Below are positions 40,711 through 50,368 of a stretch of 64,000 nt of DNA, piece by piece (position 1 is the stretch's first letter; each line of letters opens with the position of its first letter). Under the pieces are notes generated by a model. It was not told the origin of the DNA and did not search any database. It was given only the letters and a program-made list of their open reading frames with translations. The DNA lies in contig CAWIDG010000024.1 of assembly GCA_963834875.1 (NCBI GenBank), forward strand, positions 124,001-188,000, written 5' to 3'. The translations under genes were made by a program, and so were the position numbers. Source of the stretch: DATAGF01 sp963834875. Its GTDB lineage: Bacteria > Actinomycetota > Thermoleophilia > Miltoncostaeales > Miltoncostaeaceae.

Positions 40711-42524
40711 AGACCCGGCGCGCCCTCGGCCTGCAGGGGTGGCTGGTGGCGGCGCTCCTCGCCGTGGGGCTCGCGGCGAGCCTGGCGGTCCTGCTGGTCG
40801 TGCTGCCGACGCTCGAGTCGAGCGTGCAGACCGACCGCGCCAAGCGCGAGGCGCAGGAGCTCCGGGCACAGCTCCGGCGCGTCGGGCAGGACGGCCTCCC
40901 GTTCGGCGCCGGCCCCCGGGAGGCCCAGATCCTCGCGAACGACCTCGCCGAGACGCTCGCCGGCGAGGTGACGATCCAGTACTCGTCCGCGGTCGACGTC
41001 TTCCAGGAGGCGCGCGTCAGCGTGACCGCTCCGCCGCAGCCCGCGTACCTCGGCCGGCTCGTCCGCGGGATCCCCATGGAGCCGACGGTCCTCGGCGACG
41101 GCGATGCCGTCGCGGCCGCGGCGCCGCTGCGCATCGGCGGCGGGCAGTCCGACGGCTGGATCGTCGCCGCCCGGCCGCTCAGCGGCGTCGCGCCGGAGCT
41201 CGCCATCGTGCGGCGGCGCGTGATCATCGCGATGATCGTGGTGCTCGGCCTGGCGGCGCTCGCGGGCATCGCGCTCGCGCGGGTGCTGGGGGGCCGCATC
41301 CGCCGCCTGGCGTCCACGGCGGCCACCCTCGCGGGCGGCGACCTGTCGGCCCGCGCCTCCGACGTCGGGGTCGCGCCCGAGGAGCTCCAGGTCCTGCGGC
41401 GCAGCATCAACGGGATGGCGGAGCGGCTGGAGTCGCTGGTCGGCGCGATCACGAGCGAGCGCGACCGCGACCGCGCGATGATCGGGTCCCTCGCCGAGGG
41501 CGTCCTGACCGTCGCCCCGGACGGGACCGTCACGGTCGCCAACGACGCCGCGAGCCGCTACCTCGGCCTGCCCGGGGACGCAGGGCCGGCGCGGCTCGAC
41601 GCCCTGCCGGCGCCGATCATCGACGCCGTGCTGGCCGCCCGGGCCGACGAGGCCTCGGAGGCCCGCCCACGCCAGGTGACGCTCCCCGACGGCGTCGAGC
41701 TCGAGCTCGCCGTCTCGCGGCTCGGCGAGGGCCCGCACGCGGGGACCGTCATCACCCTGCGCGACGTCACGGCCCAGCGCCGGCTCGAGCGCGCGCGCCG
41801 CGACCTCGTGGCCAACGTGTCGCACGAGCTGAAGACGCCGATCGCGGCGCTGAAGGGGTTCCTCGAGCTGCTGGAGGGCGACGGCGTGAGCGAGCGCCAC
41901 CGGCGCGAGTTCCTCGCGGCGATGAGCCAGGAGACCTCGCGCCTGGAGCGGCTGGTGGAGGAGCAGCTGCAGCTCGCGCGGCTCGATGCCGGCGCCCTGC
42001 GGCTGGACCGGGAGGAGGTCGACCTCGGGCAGCTGGCCGCGGAGGTCGTCGCCCCGCGGGTGCCGCTCGCCGCGCGCGAGGGGGTCGAGCTGAGCGCCCG
42101 GCCGAGCCCCGGCGAGCCGGTCCTCGTCGACGCCGACCCCGCGCGGATCGAGCAGATCCTGCTGATCCTCCTCGACAACGCCCTGCGCCACACGCCGCCC
42201 GGCGGGAGCGTCGAGGTCGCGGTGACCCGCGACGGCGACGAGGCCTCGGTCGCGGTGCGCGACACCGGCGAGGGCATCCCGGCCGGCTCGCAGGCGTTCG
42301 TCTTCGACCGCTTCTACCGCGGCGACGTCTCGCGCGAGGGCCGCAGCGCCGGCCTGGGGCTCGCCATCGCGCGCGGCCTCGCCGCCGCGCACCAGGGCGG
42401 CATCGAGCTGCAGTCGGCCGTCGGGGAGGGGAGCACCTTCACGCTGCGGCTGCCCCTGCGCCCCGCCCGCCCGCCCGCCCCCGGGCCCCCGGCGGCCGAC
42501 CTGTCCCCCGCGGCCCCCGGGTAA
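40707..42524 (+). CDS. PhoR/ResE-type sensor histidine kinase
   Basis: This is a kinase of 605 residues starting with GTG. TM1 lies near residues 10-35, an exported sensor region of about 130 residues follows, TM2 is VIIAMIVVLGLAALAGIAL, then HAMP (RRLASTAATLAGGDLSARA), a PAS-like segment (SLAEGVLTVAPDGTVTVANDAASRYLG), the H-box VANVSHELKTPIAALKGFLELL and the ATPase domain with NALRHTPPGG (N-box), VRDTGEGIP (G1) and GLGLAIARGL (G2). It forms a pair with the upstream regulator. The signal is unknown; the divergent HtrA gene hints at envelope stress. Confidence 0.95.
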   Translation: MKTRRALGLQGWLVAALLAVGLAASLAVLLVVLPTLESSVQTDRAKREAQELRAQLRRVGQDGLPFGAGPREAQILANDLAETLAGEVTIQYSSAVDVFQEARVSVTAPPQPAYLGRLVRGIPMEPTVLGDGDAVAAAAPLRIGGGQSDGWIVAARPLSGVAPELAIVRRRVIIAMIVVLGLAALAGIALARVLGGRIRRLASTAATLAGGDLSARASDVGVAPEELQVLRRSINGMAERLESLVGAITSERDRDRAMIGSLAEGVLTVAPDGTVTVANDAASRYLGLPGDAGPARLDALPAPIIDAVLAARADEASEARPRQVTLPDGVELELAVSRLGEGPHAGTVITLRDVTAQRRLERARRDLVANVSHELKTPIAALKGFLELLEGDGVSERHRREFLAAMSQETSRLERLVEEQLQLARLDAGALRLDREEVDLGQLAAEVVAPRVPLAAREGVELSARPSPGEPVLVDADPARIEQILLILLDNALRHTPPGGSVEVAVTRDGDEASVAVRDTGEGIPAGSQAFVFDRFYRGDVSREGRSAGLGLAIARGLAAAHQGGIELQSAVGEGSTFTLRLPLRPARPPAPGPPAADLSPAAPG

Positions 42525-42534
42525 CGTTCGGCGG

Positions 42535-43395
42535 GTGACGGAGGGGGAACCGACCGCGCTGGTCACCGGCGCGGGGCGCGGCATCGGCCGCGCCTGCGCG
42601 CTCGCGTTCCGGCAGGAGGGCTGGCGCGCGGTCGCCGGCGTCCGGGACGTCGCGGCCGCGGCGGACGCGTACGCCGGCACCGGCGTGCATGTGACGGGCC
42701 TGGACGTGGCGGACGCCGAGTCGGTCGAGCGGGGCGTCGCGGACGCGGAGCGCCACGCCGGGCGGGCGCTCGCGTGCCTGGTGGTCAACGCCGCGTACGG
42801 GGTGCTCGGGGCGGTCGAGGAGGCGGACCTCGACGAGGTGCGGGCGATGTTCGAGACCAACCTGTTCGGCGCGGCGGAGGTGCTGCAGCGCGTCGTGCCC
42901 GGCATGCGCGAGGCCGGCGGGGGGGCGGTCGTGTTCGTCTCCTCCATCGGCGCGCGCATCTCCCATCCGCTGCTCGGGATGTACCACGCGAGCAAGTACG
43001 CGCTGACCGCGATCGCCGAGGCGCTGGCGATCGAGGGCCGCCCCTTCGGCATCCGGGTGTCGACGGTCGAGCCGGGGATGGTGGACACCGGCTTCTCCCG
43101 GGCGGTGCGGCCGACCGGCGCGGCCGCCCGCGGCGAGGGGCCCTACGCCCCCCTCCGGGAGGACCTGCGGAGCAGCTTCGCCGCCTGGCGGCGCACCCAC
43201 GAGATCGGCCCCGACGTCGTGGCCGGGGCGGTGGTGGAGGCGGCCCTCGACCCCGATCCGCCGTTCCGGATCACCGTCGGCGACGACGCGCGAATGCTCG
43301 GGGCCATGCGCGAGGGCACGCCCGACGACCGCGCCTTCCACGACGGGCTCCTGGAGTTCCTGGACCTCGACTGGCGACCGCGACCGCCGTCGTGA
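42535..43395 (+). CDS. Short-chain dehydrogenase/reductase (SDR)
   Basis: This is an NAD(P)-dependent SDR of 286 residues from the GTG at 42535. The cofactor motif is VTGAGRGIGRACAL, the structural motif NAAYG, the catalytic residues are Ser in VFVSSIGARIS and Tyr/Lys in YHASKYALT. VEPGMVDTGFS follows the active site as in the classical group. The substrate cannot be inferred. Its stop overlaps the glycerate kinase start. Confidence 0.9.
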   Translation: MTEGEPTALVTGAGRGIGRACALAFRQEGWRAVAGVRDVAAAADAYAGTGVHVTGLDVADAESVERGVADAERHAGRALACLVVNAAYGVLGAVEEADLDEVRAMFETNLFGAAEVLQRVVPGMREAGGGAVVFVSSIGARISHPLLGMYHASKYALTAIAEALAIEGRPFGIRVSTVEPGMVDTGFSRAVRPTGAAARGEGPYAPLREDLRSSFAAWRRTHEIGPDVVAGAVVEAALDPDPPFRITVGDDARMLGAMREGTPDDRAFHDGLLEFLDLDWRPRPPS

Positions 43396-44548
43396 GCGCT
43401 CTGCGGGGGCCGGTGGTCGTCGCGCCGGCGCCCTTCAAGGGCGCGCTGTCGGCCGCCGCCGCCGCCCGGGCCATCGCCGCGGGGCTGCGGCTGGCCGTGC
43501 CTGGGGCCGAGACGCGCGCCGTGCCCGTCGCCGACGGCGGCGAGGGCACCCTCGACGCGCTGGTCGCGGCGGCCGGCGGGCGCCGCCGCCCGGTGATGGT
43601 GTCCGACCCCCTGGGCCGCCCGGTCGAGGCGGCGGTCGGCGAGCTGCCCGGGGGCGTCGCCGTCGTCGAGCTCGCCCAGGCGTCCGGCTACGAGCGCCTG
43701 GCCCCCGGGGAGCGCGATCCGGAGGCGACCTCGACCTACGGCACCGGCGAGCTGATCCGCGCGGCGCTCGACCTCGGGGCCCGCCGGATCGTCGTCGGGC
43801 TCGGTGGCAGCGCCACCACCGACGGCGGGCTCGGCCTGGCCACGGCGCTGGGGGTGCGCGCGCTCGACGCCGCCGGGCGGGAGCTCCGAGGGACGCGGCG
43901 CGGACATGGCGCGCGTCGCGCGCATCGACCTCGCCGGGCGCGACCCGCGGCTGGCCGAGGTCGAGATCCGCGTGGCCTTCGACGCCGACGTGCCGTTCCA
44001 CGGGCGGGACGGGGCCGCGCGGGTCTTCGGTCCCCAGAAGGGGGCCGGCCCGGAGGCGGTCGAGCGGCTCGAGGCCGGCCTGGCGGGCCTCGCCCGCGTG
44101 ATCCGGGAGGCCACCGGGGTCGATCTCCAGGGGGTGCCGGGCGCTGGGGCGGCGGGGGGCGCAGGCGGGGGCCTGGCGGCGCTGCTCGGCGCGACGCTGG
44201 AGCCGGGCGCGCCCCTGGTGCTCGAGGCGGTGGGCCTCGACGAGCGGCTGGAGGGGGCTGCCCTGTGCGTGACCGGCGAGGGGCGGCTCGACGAGACCAG
44301 CCTCGCCGGGAAGGCGCCGGTCGCGGTCGCCGCCGCCTGCGGGCGGCGACGGCGTCCCCTGCGTGGCCCTCTGCGGCGAGGTCGGCCTGGGGCCGGGGGC
44401 GGTCCGCCGGGCGGGCTTCGCCGCGGCGCTGCCGATCGGCCGCGAGCTGCGGCCGCTGCCTGAGGCCCTGGAACGCGCCGAGGAGGACCTGGCCGCCGCC
44501 GGCGCGGCCGTGGGGGCGCTCTGGCACCGGCTCGGGCCGGCCGGCTGA
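43392..44548 (+). CDS. glxK: Glycerate kinase (GlxK/GarK type), frameshifted twice
   Basis: This is a glycerate 2-kinase of about 385 residues once its pieces are joined. Frame one (GTG 43392) holds VVVAPAPFKGALSAAAAA, VPVADGGEGTLDAL and VGLGGSATTDGG. After a shift near 43900 frame two continues with VRVAFDADVPFHG-type segment, FGPQKGA, and VTGEGRLDETSLAGKAP. A second shift near 44345 leads to a third frame with ALCGEVGL and the C-terminus. Each shift fits one extra base. All family motifs are retained, so a functional gene with base errors is likely. It would feed glycerate into glycolysis as 2-phosphoglycerate. Confidence 0.85.
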
Positions 44549-44564
44549 GCTCGACGAGGCGCCG

Positions 44565-45509
44565 TCAGGCCGCGGCGAGGGCCTCGGCCATCGGCGGGCG
44601 CTGCCGCGGGCGCGTGTCGGTGTGCGACAGCACGAGCCCCTCGGGGCCGGGGACGGGCCGCGCGTAGGGGCCGGCCGCCGCGACCAGCGCCTCGGGCACG
44701 CGCCCCTCGTCGGCCAGGCGGCGGAGCACGGCCTGGGTGATCGTGGAGGCCATCGCCCCGAGCGCGGCGGTCGGCTGGTTGGCGTGGCGGCGGGCGCCGA
44801 GGTCCACCTGGGCCAGCGCCCCCAGGCCGGCCGTGCGGCTGAGGTCGATCAGGAGGCCGAGCTCGACGGCGTAGCCGCTGAAGAAGGGCACCGACGAGAG
44901 CAGGTCGCGCCGCCCGGCGGCCTCGCCCGAGAGCGGCTGGGCGAAGCCGGCCAGGTGGGGGTAGAAGAGGTTGATCAGCGGCCGGGCGCAGATCTCGGTC
45001 ACCCGCCCGCCCCCGTCCGCGTCGGCGCCCAGCGCCCGCCGGTAGACGGCCTTCACGTAGCCGACCTCCGCGTCGTCGACGATCGGGCCCACGAGCCCGG
45101 CCACGAACGCGGGGTCGAAGTCAACGACGTCCGCGTCCAGCCAGACGACCACGTCGCCCCGCACGACGGCGAGGCTCTTCCACATCGCCTCGCCCTTTCC
45201 CCGGCCGGGACCGTGGGCGGGGAGCACCTCGTCGTCCTGCACCACGCGCGCCCCCGCCGCCGCGGCGATCGCGGCGGTGTCGTCCTCGCTGCGGCTGTCC
45301 ACGACGACGACCTCGTCGACGAGCCCCGCGCCCTCGACCAGGCGCTCCCGCACCGCGGTCACGATCGGGCCCACGGTGCCGGCGACGTTCAGCGCCGGCA
45401 GGCAGACGGAGATCGAGAGCCCCTGAGCGCGGGCCCGCTCTGCGAGGCGCCCGGGGTCGTCGTCCGCGCGCCGGTAGGTGCGCCGCCTGAGCCACTCGTC
45501 GCGGTCCAC
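44565..45509 (-). CDS. gpgS: Glucosyl-3-phosphoglycerate synthase
   Basis: This is a GT81 enzyme of 314 residues from the GTG at 45509 (VDRDEWLRRRTY). It transfers glucose from NDP-glucose to 3-phosphoglycerate, which starts glucosylglycerate (and, in some actinobacteria, methylglucose lipopolysaccharide) synthesis. Visible are SVCLPALNVAGTVG, EVVVVDSRSEDDTA, GKGEAMWKSL, the metal-binding VVWLDADVVDFDP and LSGEAAGRRDLL, all typical of GpgS/MpgS. The matching phosphatase is not adjacent. It diverges from rmlA by 40 bases. Confidence 0.93.
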   Translation of the reverse strand: MDRDEWLRRRTYRRADDDPGRLAERARAQGLSISVCLPALNVAGTVGPIVTAVRERLVEGAGLVDEVVVVDSRSEDDTAAIAAAAGARVVQDDEVLPAHGPGRGKGEAMWKSLAVVRGDVVVWLDADVVDFDPAFVAGLVGPIVDDAEVGYVKAVYRRALGADADGGGRVTEICARPLINLFYPHLAGFAQPLSGEAAGRRDLLSSVPFFSGYAVELGLLIDLSRTAGLGALAQVDLGARRHANQPTAALGAMASTITQAVLRRLADEGRVPEALVAAAGPYARPVPGPEGLVLSHTDTRPRQRPPMAEALAAA

Positions 45510-45549
45510 GCGGCGGATGGTGGCACAGCGCGGTGGTACCCTGGCCCGC

Positions 45550-46623
45550 GTGACGCTCGCGCTGAAGGGGCTGGTCCTGTCGGGGGGCGCGGGCACGCGC
45601 CTGCGCCCGATCACCCACACGAGCGCCAAGCAGCTCGTGCCCGTGGCCAACCGGCCGATCCTCTTCTACGGCCTCGACGCCCTGGCCGAGGCGGGGGTGA
45701 CCGACGTCGGCATCGTCGTGGGGGACACCCAGGCCGAGATCGAGGCCGCGGTGGGCGACGGGTCGGCGCACGGGCTGCGCGTGACCTACATCCGCCAGAG
45801 CGCCCCCCTGGGCCTCGCTCATGCCGTGCTGGCCGCCGAGGAGTATCTGGACGGCTCGCCCTTCGTGATGTACCTCGGCGACAACCTGCTGCGGGACGGC
45901 ATCACCGAGCTGGTCGACGGGTTCCGCGCCGGCACCTGCGACGCCATGATCCTGCTCCAACGGGTGGCCGACCCGCAGTCCTACGGCGTCGCCGAGCTGG
46001 AGAACGGCCGCGTCGTGCGCCTGGCCGAGAAGCCTGCGCAACCGGCCAGCGACCTCGCGCTGGTGGGGGTCTACATGTTCACCTCGGCGATCATGGACTC
46101 GGCCCGGGCGATCCGGCCCTCGGGTCGCGGCGAGCTCGAGATCACCGACGCGATCCAGCACCTGATCGACCGGGGCCTGAGGGTCGAGCCCCACGAGGTC
46201 AGCGGCTGGTGGAAGGACACCGGCCGCCTGGAGGACATGCTCGAGGCCAACCGGCTGATCCTCGACGTCCTCGAGGCGCGCGCGGAGGGGGAGCTGATCG
46301 ACAGCACCGTCGAGGGCCGGGTCGCCGTCGATGCCGGGGCGCGCCTGGTGCGCTCCTCCGTGCGCGGGCCGGCGATCATCGGGCCGGGGGCGCTGATCGA
46401 GGACGCCTACGTCGGGCCCTACTCGGCGATCTCAGCCGGGGTGGTGGTGCGCCGGGCCGAGGTGGAGCACAGCATCCTGCTGCAGGACAGCCGCGTCGAG
46501 GACCTCGATGCCCGGGTGGAGAGCAGCCTCATCGGCCGCGGCGTCACGATCGGGCGCTCCGGCGAGAAGCCGCGGGCCTACCGCTTCATGGTCGGCGACT
46601 CCTCGTCGATCGGCCTCGTCTAG
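45550..46623 (+). CDS. rmlA: Glucose-1-phosphate thymidylyltransferase, long (RmlA2-like) form
   Basis: This is a nucleotidylyltransferase of 357 residues from the GTG at 45550. The catalytic domain shows LVLSGGAGTRLRPITHTSAKQLVPVANRPI (residues ~8-37, spanned by the signature loop), VMYLGDNLL and GWWKDTGR. A left-handed beta-helix of about 110 residues follows (GRVAVDAGARLVRSSVRG, then IGPGALIEDAYVGPY). This long form is typical of StrD and of many actinobacterial and archaeal enzymes. It opens the rmlA-rmlD-rmlB operon, which makes dTDP-L-rhamnose for cell-wall polymers. Confidence 0.95.
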   Translation: MTLALKGLVLSGGAGTRLRPITHTSAKQLVPVANRPILFYGLDALAEAGVTDVGIVVGDTQAEIEAAVGDGSAHGLRVTYIRQSAPLGLAHAVLAAEEYLDGSPFVMYLGDNLLRDGITELVDGFRAGTCDAMILLQRVADPQSYGVAELENGRVVRLAEKPAQPASDLALVGVYMFTSAIMDSARAIRPSGRGELEITDAIQHLIDRGLRVEPHEVSGWWKDTGRLEDMLEANRLILDVLEARAEGELIDSTVEGRVAVDAGARLVRSSVRGPAIIGPGALIEDAYVGPYSAISAGVVVRRAEVEHSILLQDSRVEDLDARVESSLIGRGVTIGRSGEKPRAYRFMVGDSSSIGLV

Positions 46624-46630
46624 GAGGGGC

Positions 46631-47458
46631 GTGCGCGTCCTCGTCACCGGCGCCGCCGGGATGCTGGGCCGCGACCTGGTGGCCCACCTGGCGGACCGCC
46701 ACGAGGTGACGGCCGTCAACCTCGAGGTCAACGTGACCGACCCCGTCGCGGTGCGATCCTGCGTCGCCGGCTGCGGGCCCGAGGCCGTCTTCCACCTGGC
46801 CGCCTGGACCGACGTGGACGCCGCCGAGGCGCACGAGGACGAGGCCGCCGCCGTCAACGGGGAGGGCGCCGGGATCGTTGCCGCGGCGGCCTCCGAGGCT
46901 GGGGCCGCCGTCGTGCTGCCCTCGACCGACTACGTCTTCGACGGGAGCAAGGGCGCGCCCTACGACGAGGACGACGCGCCCGCGCCCCTCGGCGCCTACG
47001 GCCGCACCAAGCTCGCCGGCGAGCGGGCCGCGCTCGCGCGCCATCCCGGCGGAACCCGGGTGGCGCGCACCGCGTGGCTCTACGGGGCGGGCGGGCGCAA
47101 CTTCGTCGACACGATGCGGCGCCTGGGGGCGGAGCGGGACGAGGTCGAGGTCGTCGACGACCAGACCGGATCGCCCACCTGGACCCGCGACCTCGCCCCC
47201 GCGCTGGAGGCGCTGCTCGACCGGCCGGCCGGCGTCTACCACGCGGCCGGCGCCGGGGCGGTCACGTGGGCCGGCCTGGCGCAGGCGGTCTTCGACCGGA
47301 CCGGGTGCCCCTGCCGTGTGCGGCCGGTGACGACCGAGGCCATCGGCCGTCCCGCCCCCCGTCCGCGCTACTCGGCCCTCGTCACGGCGCGCCCGGGGGC
47401 GCCGCGGCTGCGAGACTGGCGCGAGGCCCTCGCCGACTACCTGGAGGAGAGCGCGTGA
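46631..47458 (+). CDS. rmlD: dTDP-4-dehydrorhamnose reductase
   Basis: This is an extended SDR of 275 residues from the GTG at 46631, preceded by a strong ribosome site (TAGGAGGGG). The cofactor site is VLVTGAAGMLGRDLV. FHLAAWTDVDAAE, the catalytic STDYVFDG, YGRTKLAGE and VARTAWLYG are RmlD signatures. It catalyses the final NADPH-dependent step to dTDP-L-rhamnose. The stop overlaps the rmlB start. No rmlC epimerase is in the window. Confidence 0.95.
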   Translation: MRVLVTGAAGMLGRDLVAHLADRHEVTAVNLEVNVTDPVAVRSCVAGCGPEAVFHLAAWTDVDAAEAHEDEAAAVNGEGAGIVAAAASEAGAAVVLPSTDYVFDGSKGAPYDEDDAPAPLGAYGRTKLAGERAALARHPGGTRVARTAWLYGAGGRNFVDTMRRLGAERDEVEVVDDQTGSPTWTRDLAPALEALLDRPAGVYHAAGAGAVTWAGLAQAVFDRTGCPCRVRPVTTEAIGRPAPRPRYSALVTARPGAPRLRDWREALADYLEESA

Positions 47459-48447
47459 GGCTGCTGGTCACCGGAGGCTGCGGCTTCATCGGCTCGGCGT
47501 TCGTGCGCCTGGCCCTCTCGCGTGGCGCCGAGGTCGTGAACCTCGACAAGCTCACCTACGCCGGCAACCCCGCCAACGTCGCCGACGTGGCCGACGAGCC
47601 CGGCTACTCCTTCGTCCACGCCGACATCGCCGACGCGGTGGCGGTCCGCCGGGCGATCGAGGGGGTCGACGCGGTCGTGAACCTGGCGGCCGAGAGCCAC
47701 GTCAACCGCAGCATCCTCGAGCCGGCCGACTTCATCCGCACCGACGTGGTCGGCACGGCCGTGCTGCTGGATGCCGCCCGCCAGGCCGGGGTGGGCCGGT
47801 TCGTGCAGGTCTCCACCGACGAGGTCTACGGCTCGATCGCCTCGGGGGCCTTCCGGGAGACGGATCCCATCAGCCCCTCGAGCCCGTACTCGGCCAGCAA
47901 GGCCGGGGGCGACCTCCAGGTGCTGGCATGGCACCGGACGTTCGGGCTCGACACGATCGTGACCCGCGGCTCGAACACCTTCGGCCCTCGCCAGTACCCC
48001 GAGAAGCTGATCCCCCTCTTCGTGACCAACGCCCTCGACGGCGAGGGCCTGCCGGTCTACGGCGACGGGCTGCAGGCGCGCGACTGGATCCACGTCAACG
48101 ACCACTGCCAGGGCATCTGGACGGCGATGGAGCGGGGCGCTGCCGGCGAGGTCTACAACGTCGGCGGCGGCCACGAGGAGACCAACCTGGAGATCACCCG
48201 CCGCATCCTCGCCCTGACCGGGCGCGACGAGTCGCTGATCCGTCACGTCGCCGACCGGCCCGGCCACGACCGCCGCTATGCCCTGGACACCACCCGGCTG
48301 CGCGCGCTGGGCTGGGCGCCGGCCCGGCCCTTCGGCGAGGCCCTCGCCGACACGGTGGGCTGGTACCGGGAGCAGCGCGGCTGGTGGGAGCCCATCAAGA
48401 GCGGCGAGTACCTGCGCTACTACGAGCGCCAGTACGGCGTGCGGTGA
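47455..48447 (+). CDS. rmlB: dTDP-glucose 4,6-dehydratase
   Basis: This is an NAD-dependent SDR of 330 residues. Key features are LVTGGCGFIGSAFV, NLDKLTYAGNPANV, NLAAESHVNRSI, VSTDEVYGSI (catalytic Thr, Asp and Glu) and SPYSASKAGGD (Tyr and Lys), then RGSNTFGPRQYPEKLIPLF. All fit RmlB closely. The gene ends in a 28-base convergent overlap with the minus-strand glycosyltransferase. Confidence 0.96.
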   Translation: MRLLVTGGCGFIGSAFVRLALSRGAEVVNLDKLTYAGNPANVADVADEPGYSFVHADIADAVAVRRAIEGVDAVVNLAAESHVNRSILEPADFIRTDVVGTAVLLDAARQAGVGRFVQVSTDEVYGSIASGAFRETDPISPSSPYSASKAGGDLQVLAWHRTFGLDTIVTRGSNTFGPRQYPEKLIPLFVTNALDGEGLPVYGDGLQARDWIHVNDHCQGIWTAMERGAAGEVYNVGGGHEETNLEITRRILALTGRDESLIRHVADRPGHDRRYALDTTRLRALGWAPARPFGEALADTVGWYREQRGWWEPIKSGEYLRYYERQYGVR

Positions 48448-49583
48448 GGGCCGCGCAGGGCTGAGTCGATCGTCATCAGCGCGTAGAGCACCCCCGCCAG
48501 CGGCAGGGCGAGGGCCCAGCGGGCCGGCAGGTCGAAGGCGCGCACGGCGGGAAGGGCGACCGCGGCCATGACCGCCCAGGCCGCCGAGCCCGCGGCGAGG
48601 GGAAGCGCCCAGCCGCCCGCGCCGGCGACCGCCCCGGCCAGCCCTACGGCGACGCACGCCGGCGGCGTCGCGAACATGAGCGCCAGGCCCGCGGTCACCG
48701 CGGCGAGGAGCGCCCACGAGCGCCGCAGCTGGGTGAAGGCGCTGCGGCGCACCATGCGCCAGACGGCCGCGACGTCCGGGTAGGGCCGCACGCTGGTCAC
48801 GCGGCCGCGGCTGAGCGCGAGGCGCGCCGTGCCCCCGGCGCCCTTGACGGCGCGGGCCAGCGCGAGGTCGTCGATGAGCTCGCCGCGGATGGCCGCCAGG
48901 CCCCCGGCGCGCCGCAGGGCCTCCGCGCGCACCAGGACGCAGCCGCCGGCGGCGGCCGCCACCCGGCCGCCCGGCCGGTTCGCCCACCGCATCGGGTAGA
49001 GCAGGAAGAAGAAGAGCACGAAGGGCGGGATCAGCAGCCGCTCGGCCCGCGACCCGCAGCGCAGCCGCGCCATGCGGCTGACGAGGTCCAGCCCCCGGGC
49101 CTCGGCCTCCGCGACGAGCGCCCGCAGTGAGCCCGGCGCGTGGAGGATGTCGGCGTCCGTCAGCAGCAGGAGCTCGGGAGCGGCGCCGCCGCTCGCGGCG
49201 CGGCGCCGCGCCTGCTCGAGCGCCCAGACCTTGCCGGCCCATCCGTCCGGCAGCGGGTCGCCGCGCACGACCTCCAGGCGGGGGTCGCCGGCCCCGGCGC
49301 GGAGCGCGACAGCCGCCGTGTCGTCGGTCGAGCGGTCGTCGACCAGCACCACGCGCCAGGGGCCGGGGTGGTCCTGGGCCAGCAGCGCCGGGAGCGTCCG
49401 CGGCAGGGCGCCGGCCTCGTTGCGGGCCGGCACGAGCACGGCGACCCGGGGCCACGACGCCGGCTCGGGCGGCGGCGGCCCGTCCTCGTCGGTGGGGCGC
49501 AGGTCCCACGGCCGCGCCGGGTGCAGGAGGACGCCGAGCCAGGCGGCGAGCGCGGCGACCCCCGCCCACCCGAGCGCGGTCAG
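48420..49583 (-). CDS. HpnB-like GT2 glycosyltransferase, possible CTG start
   Basis: This is a membrane glycosyltransferase of about 387 residues. An N-terminal helix (LGWAGVAALAAWLGVLL) precedes a GT2 domain with VAVLVPARNEAGALPRTL, VVLVDDRSTDDT, GDPLPDGWAGKVWAL and LLLTDADILH, the last two typical of hopanoid-associated HpnB. Three C-terminal helices follow. No ATG, GTG or TTG lies in frame near the natural N-terminus. A CTG at 49583 overlaps the upstream stop (CTGA), exactly like the GTGA junctions used elsewhere here. The sugar and acceptor are not known. Confidence 0.85.
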   Translation of the reverse strand: MTALGWAGVAALAAWLGVLLHPARPWDLRPTDEDGPPPPEPASWPRVAVLVPARNEAGALPRTLPALLAQDHPGPWRVVLVDDRSTDDTAAVALRAGAGDPRLEVVRGDPLPDGWAGKVWALEQARRRAASGGAAPELLLLTDADILHAPGSLRALVAEAEARGLDLVSRMARLRCGSRAERLLIPPFVLFFFLLYPMRWANRPGGRVAAAAGGCVLVRAEALRRAGGLAAIRGELIDDLALARAVKGAGGTARLALSRGRVTSVRPYPDVAAVWRMVRRSAFTQLRRSWALLAAVTAGLALMFATPPACVAVGLAGAVAGAGGWALPLAAGSAAWAVMAAVALPAVRAFDLPARWALALPLAGVLYALMTIDSALRGPHRTPYWRS

Positions 49584-50361
49584 GGCGCCGGCCGACGGGC
49601 CTCCATGTTGAGGCGGACGTAGTCGACCACGACCCGACCGTCGCGGCCGCGCCGGCGCGCGGCCACGTCGCGGGCGAAGGGCGCGCGCAGGTCCGCGGGC
49701 AGCAGCTCGAGGTGGTGCCGCAGCACGACGGTCGCGAGGAACTCGGCGCCCGCGTCGACGTCCGCGAAGACGGCCGGCGCCTCCTCCAGCCATGCCCGGG
49801 CTCCCTCGAAGCCCGCGTCGCCCAGCCGGGCCACGGTCTCCTCGGCGCCGGCGAACAACCAGCGCCCCCCGAACCCGTCGAGCGAGGCGGCGTAGGGCTC
49901 CGCCGCCGCGGCGTCGGCCGCCGCCGCGAGGGTCGCGGCGATGTTGCGCGCGCCGCCGCACTGGGCCACCAGGCGCCCGCCCGGCCGCAGCGCCGGCGTG
50001 GAGGCGGCCGAAACAGCCGGGCGTGGTCGAGGATCCAGTGGAAGGTCGCGGTCGAGACCACGAGGTCCACCGGCTCCTCGACCTCCAGCTCCAGCAGGTC
50101 GCCGCGCCGCACGGTCACCCGGGGCGCCAGGTCGGCCAGCCGCTCGGCGGCCTCCCGCACCATCGCCGCGGAGCCGTCCACGCCGATCACGCGCCCGCGG
50201 GGCAGGCGGTCGGCCAGCAGCCGCGTCACGCGGCCCGTGCCGCAGCCCGCGTCGAGAGCCGTCTCGTCGCCCTCCAGCGGGATGCGGTCGAGGACCGCGC
50301 GTCCCCACGCGACCTGGGGGCCGGACACGCGCTCGTAGGTCCGCGCGTCCCACTCGGCCAC
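49580..50361 (-). CDS. SAM-dependent methyltransferase, trans-aconitate-methyltransferase-like, frameshifted
   Basis: From the GTG at 50361 the first frame gives WDARTYERVSGPQVAWG, the SAM motif ALDAGCGTGRVTRLLAD, VIGVDGSAAMV and ATFHWILDHARLF, close to the Tam/UbiE type. Near 50010 the frame shifts, and LRPGGRLVAQCGGARN continues the fold, ending VRLNMEARRPAP. The span of 782 bases is one short of a multiple of three, so a missing base fits. Substrate is unknown; the neighbouring HpnB-like transferase is coupled to it. Confidence 0.82.
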
Positions 50362-50368
50362 GGTGGCG

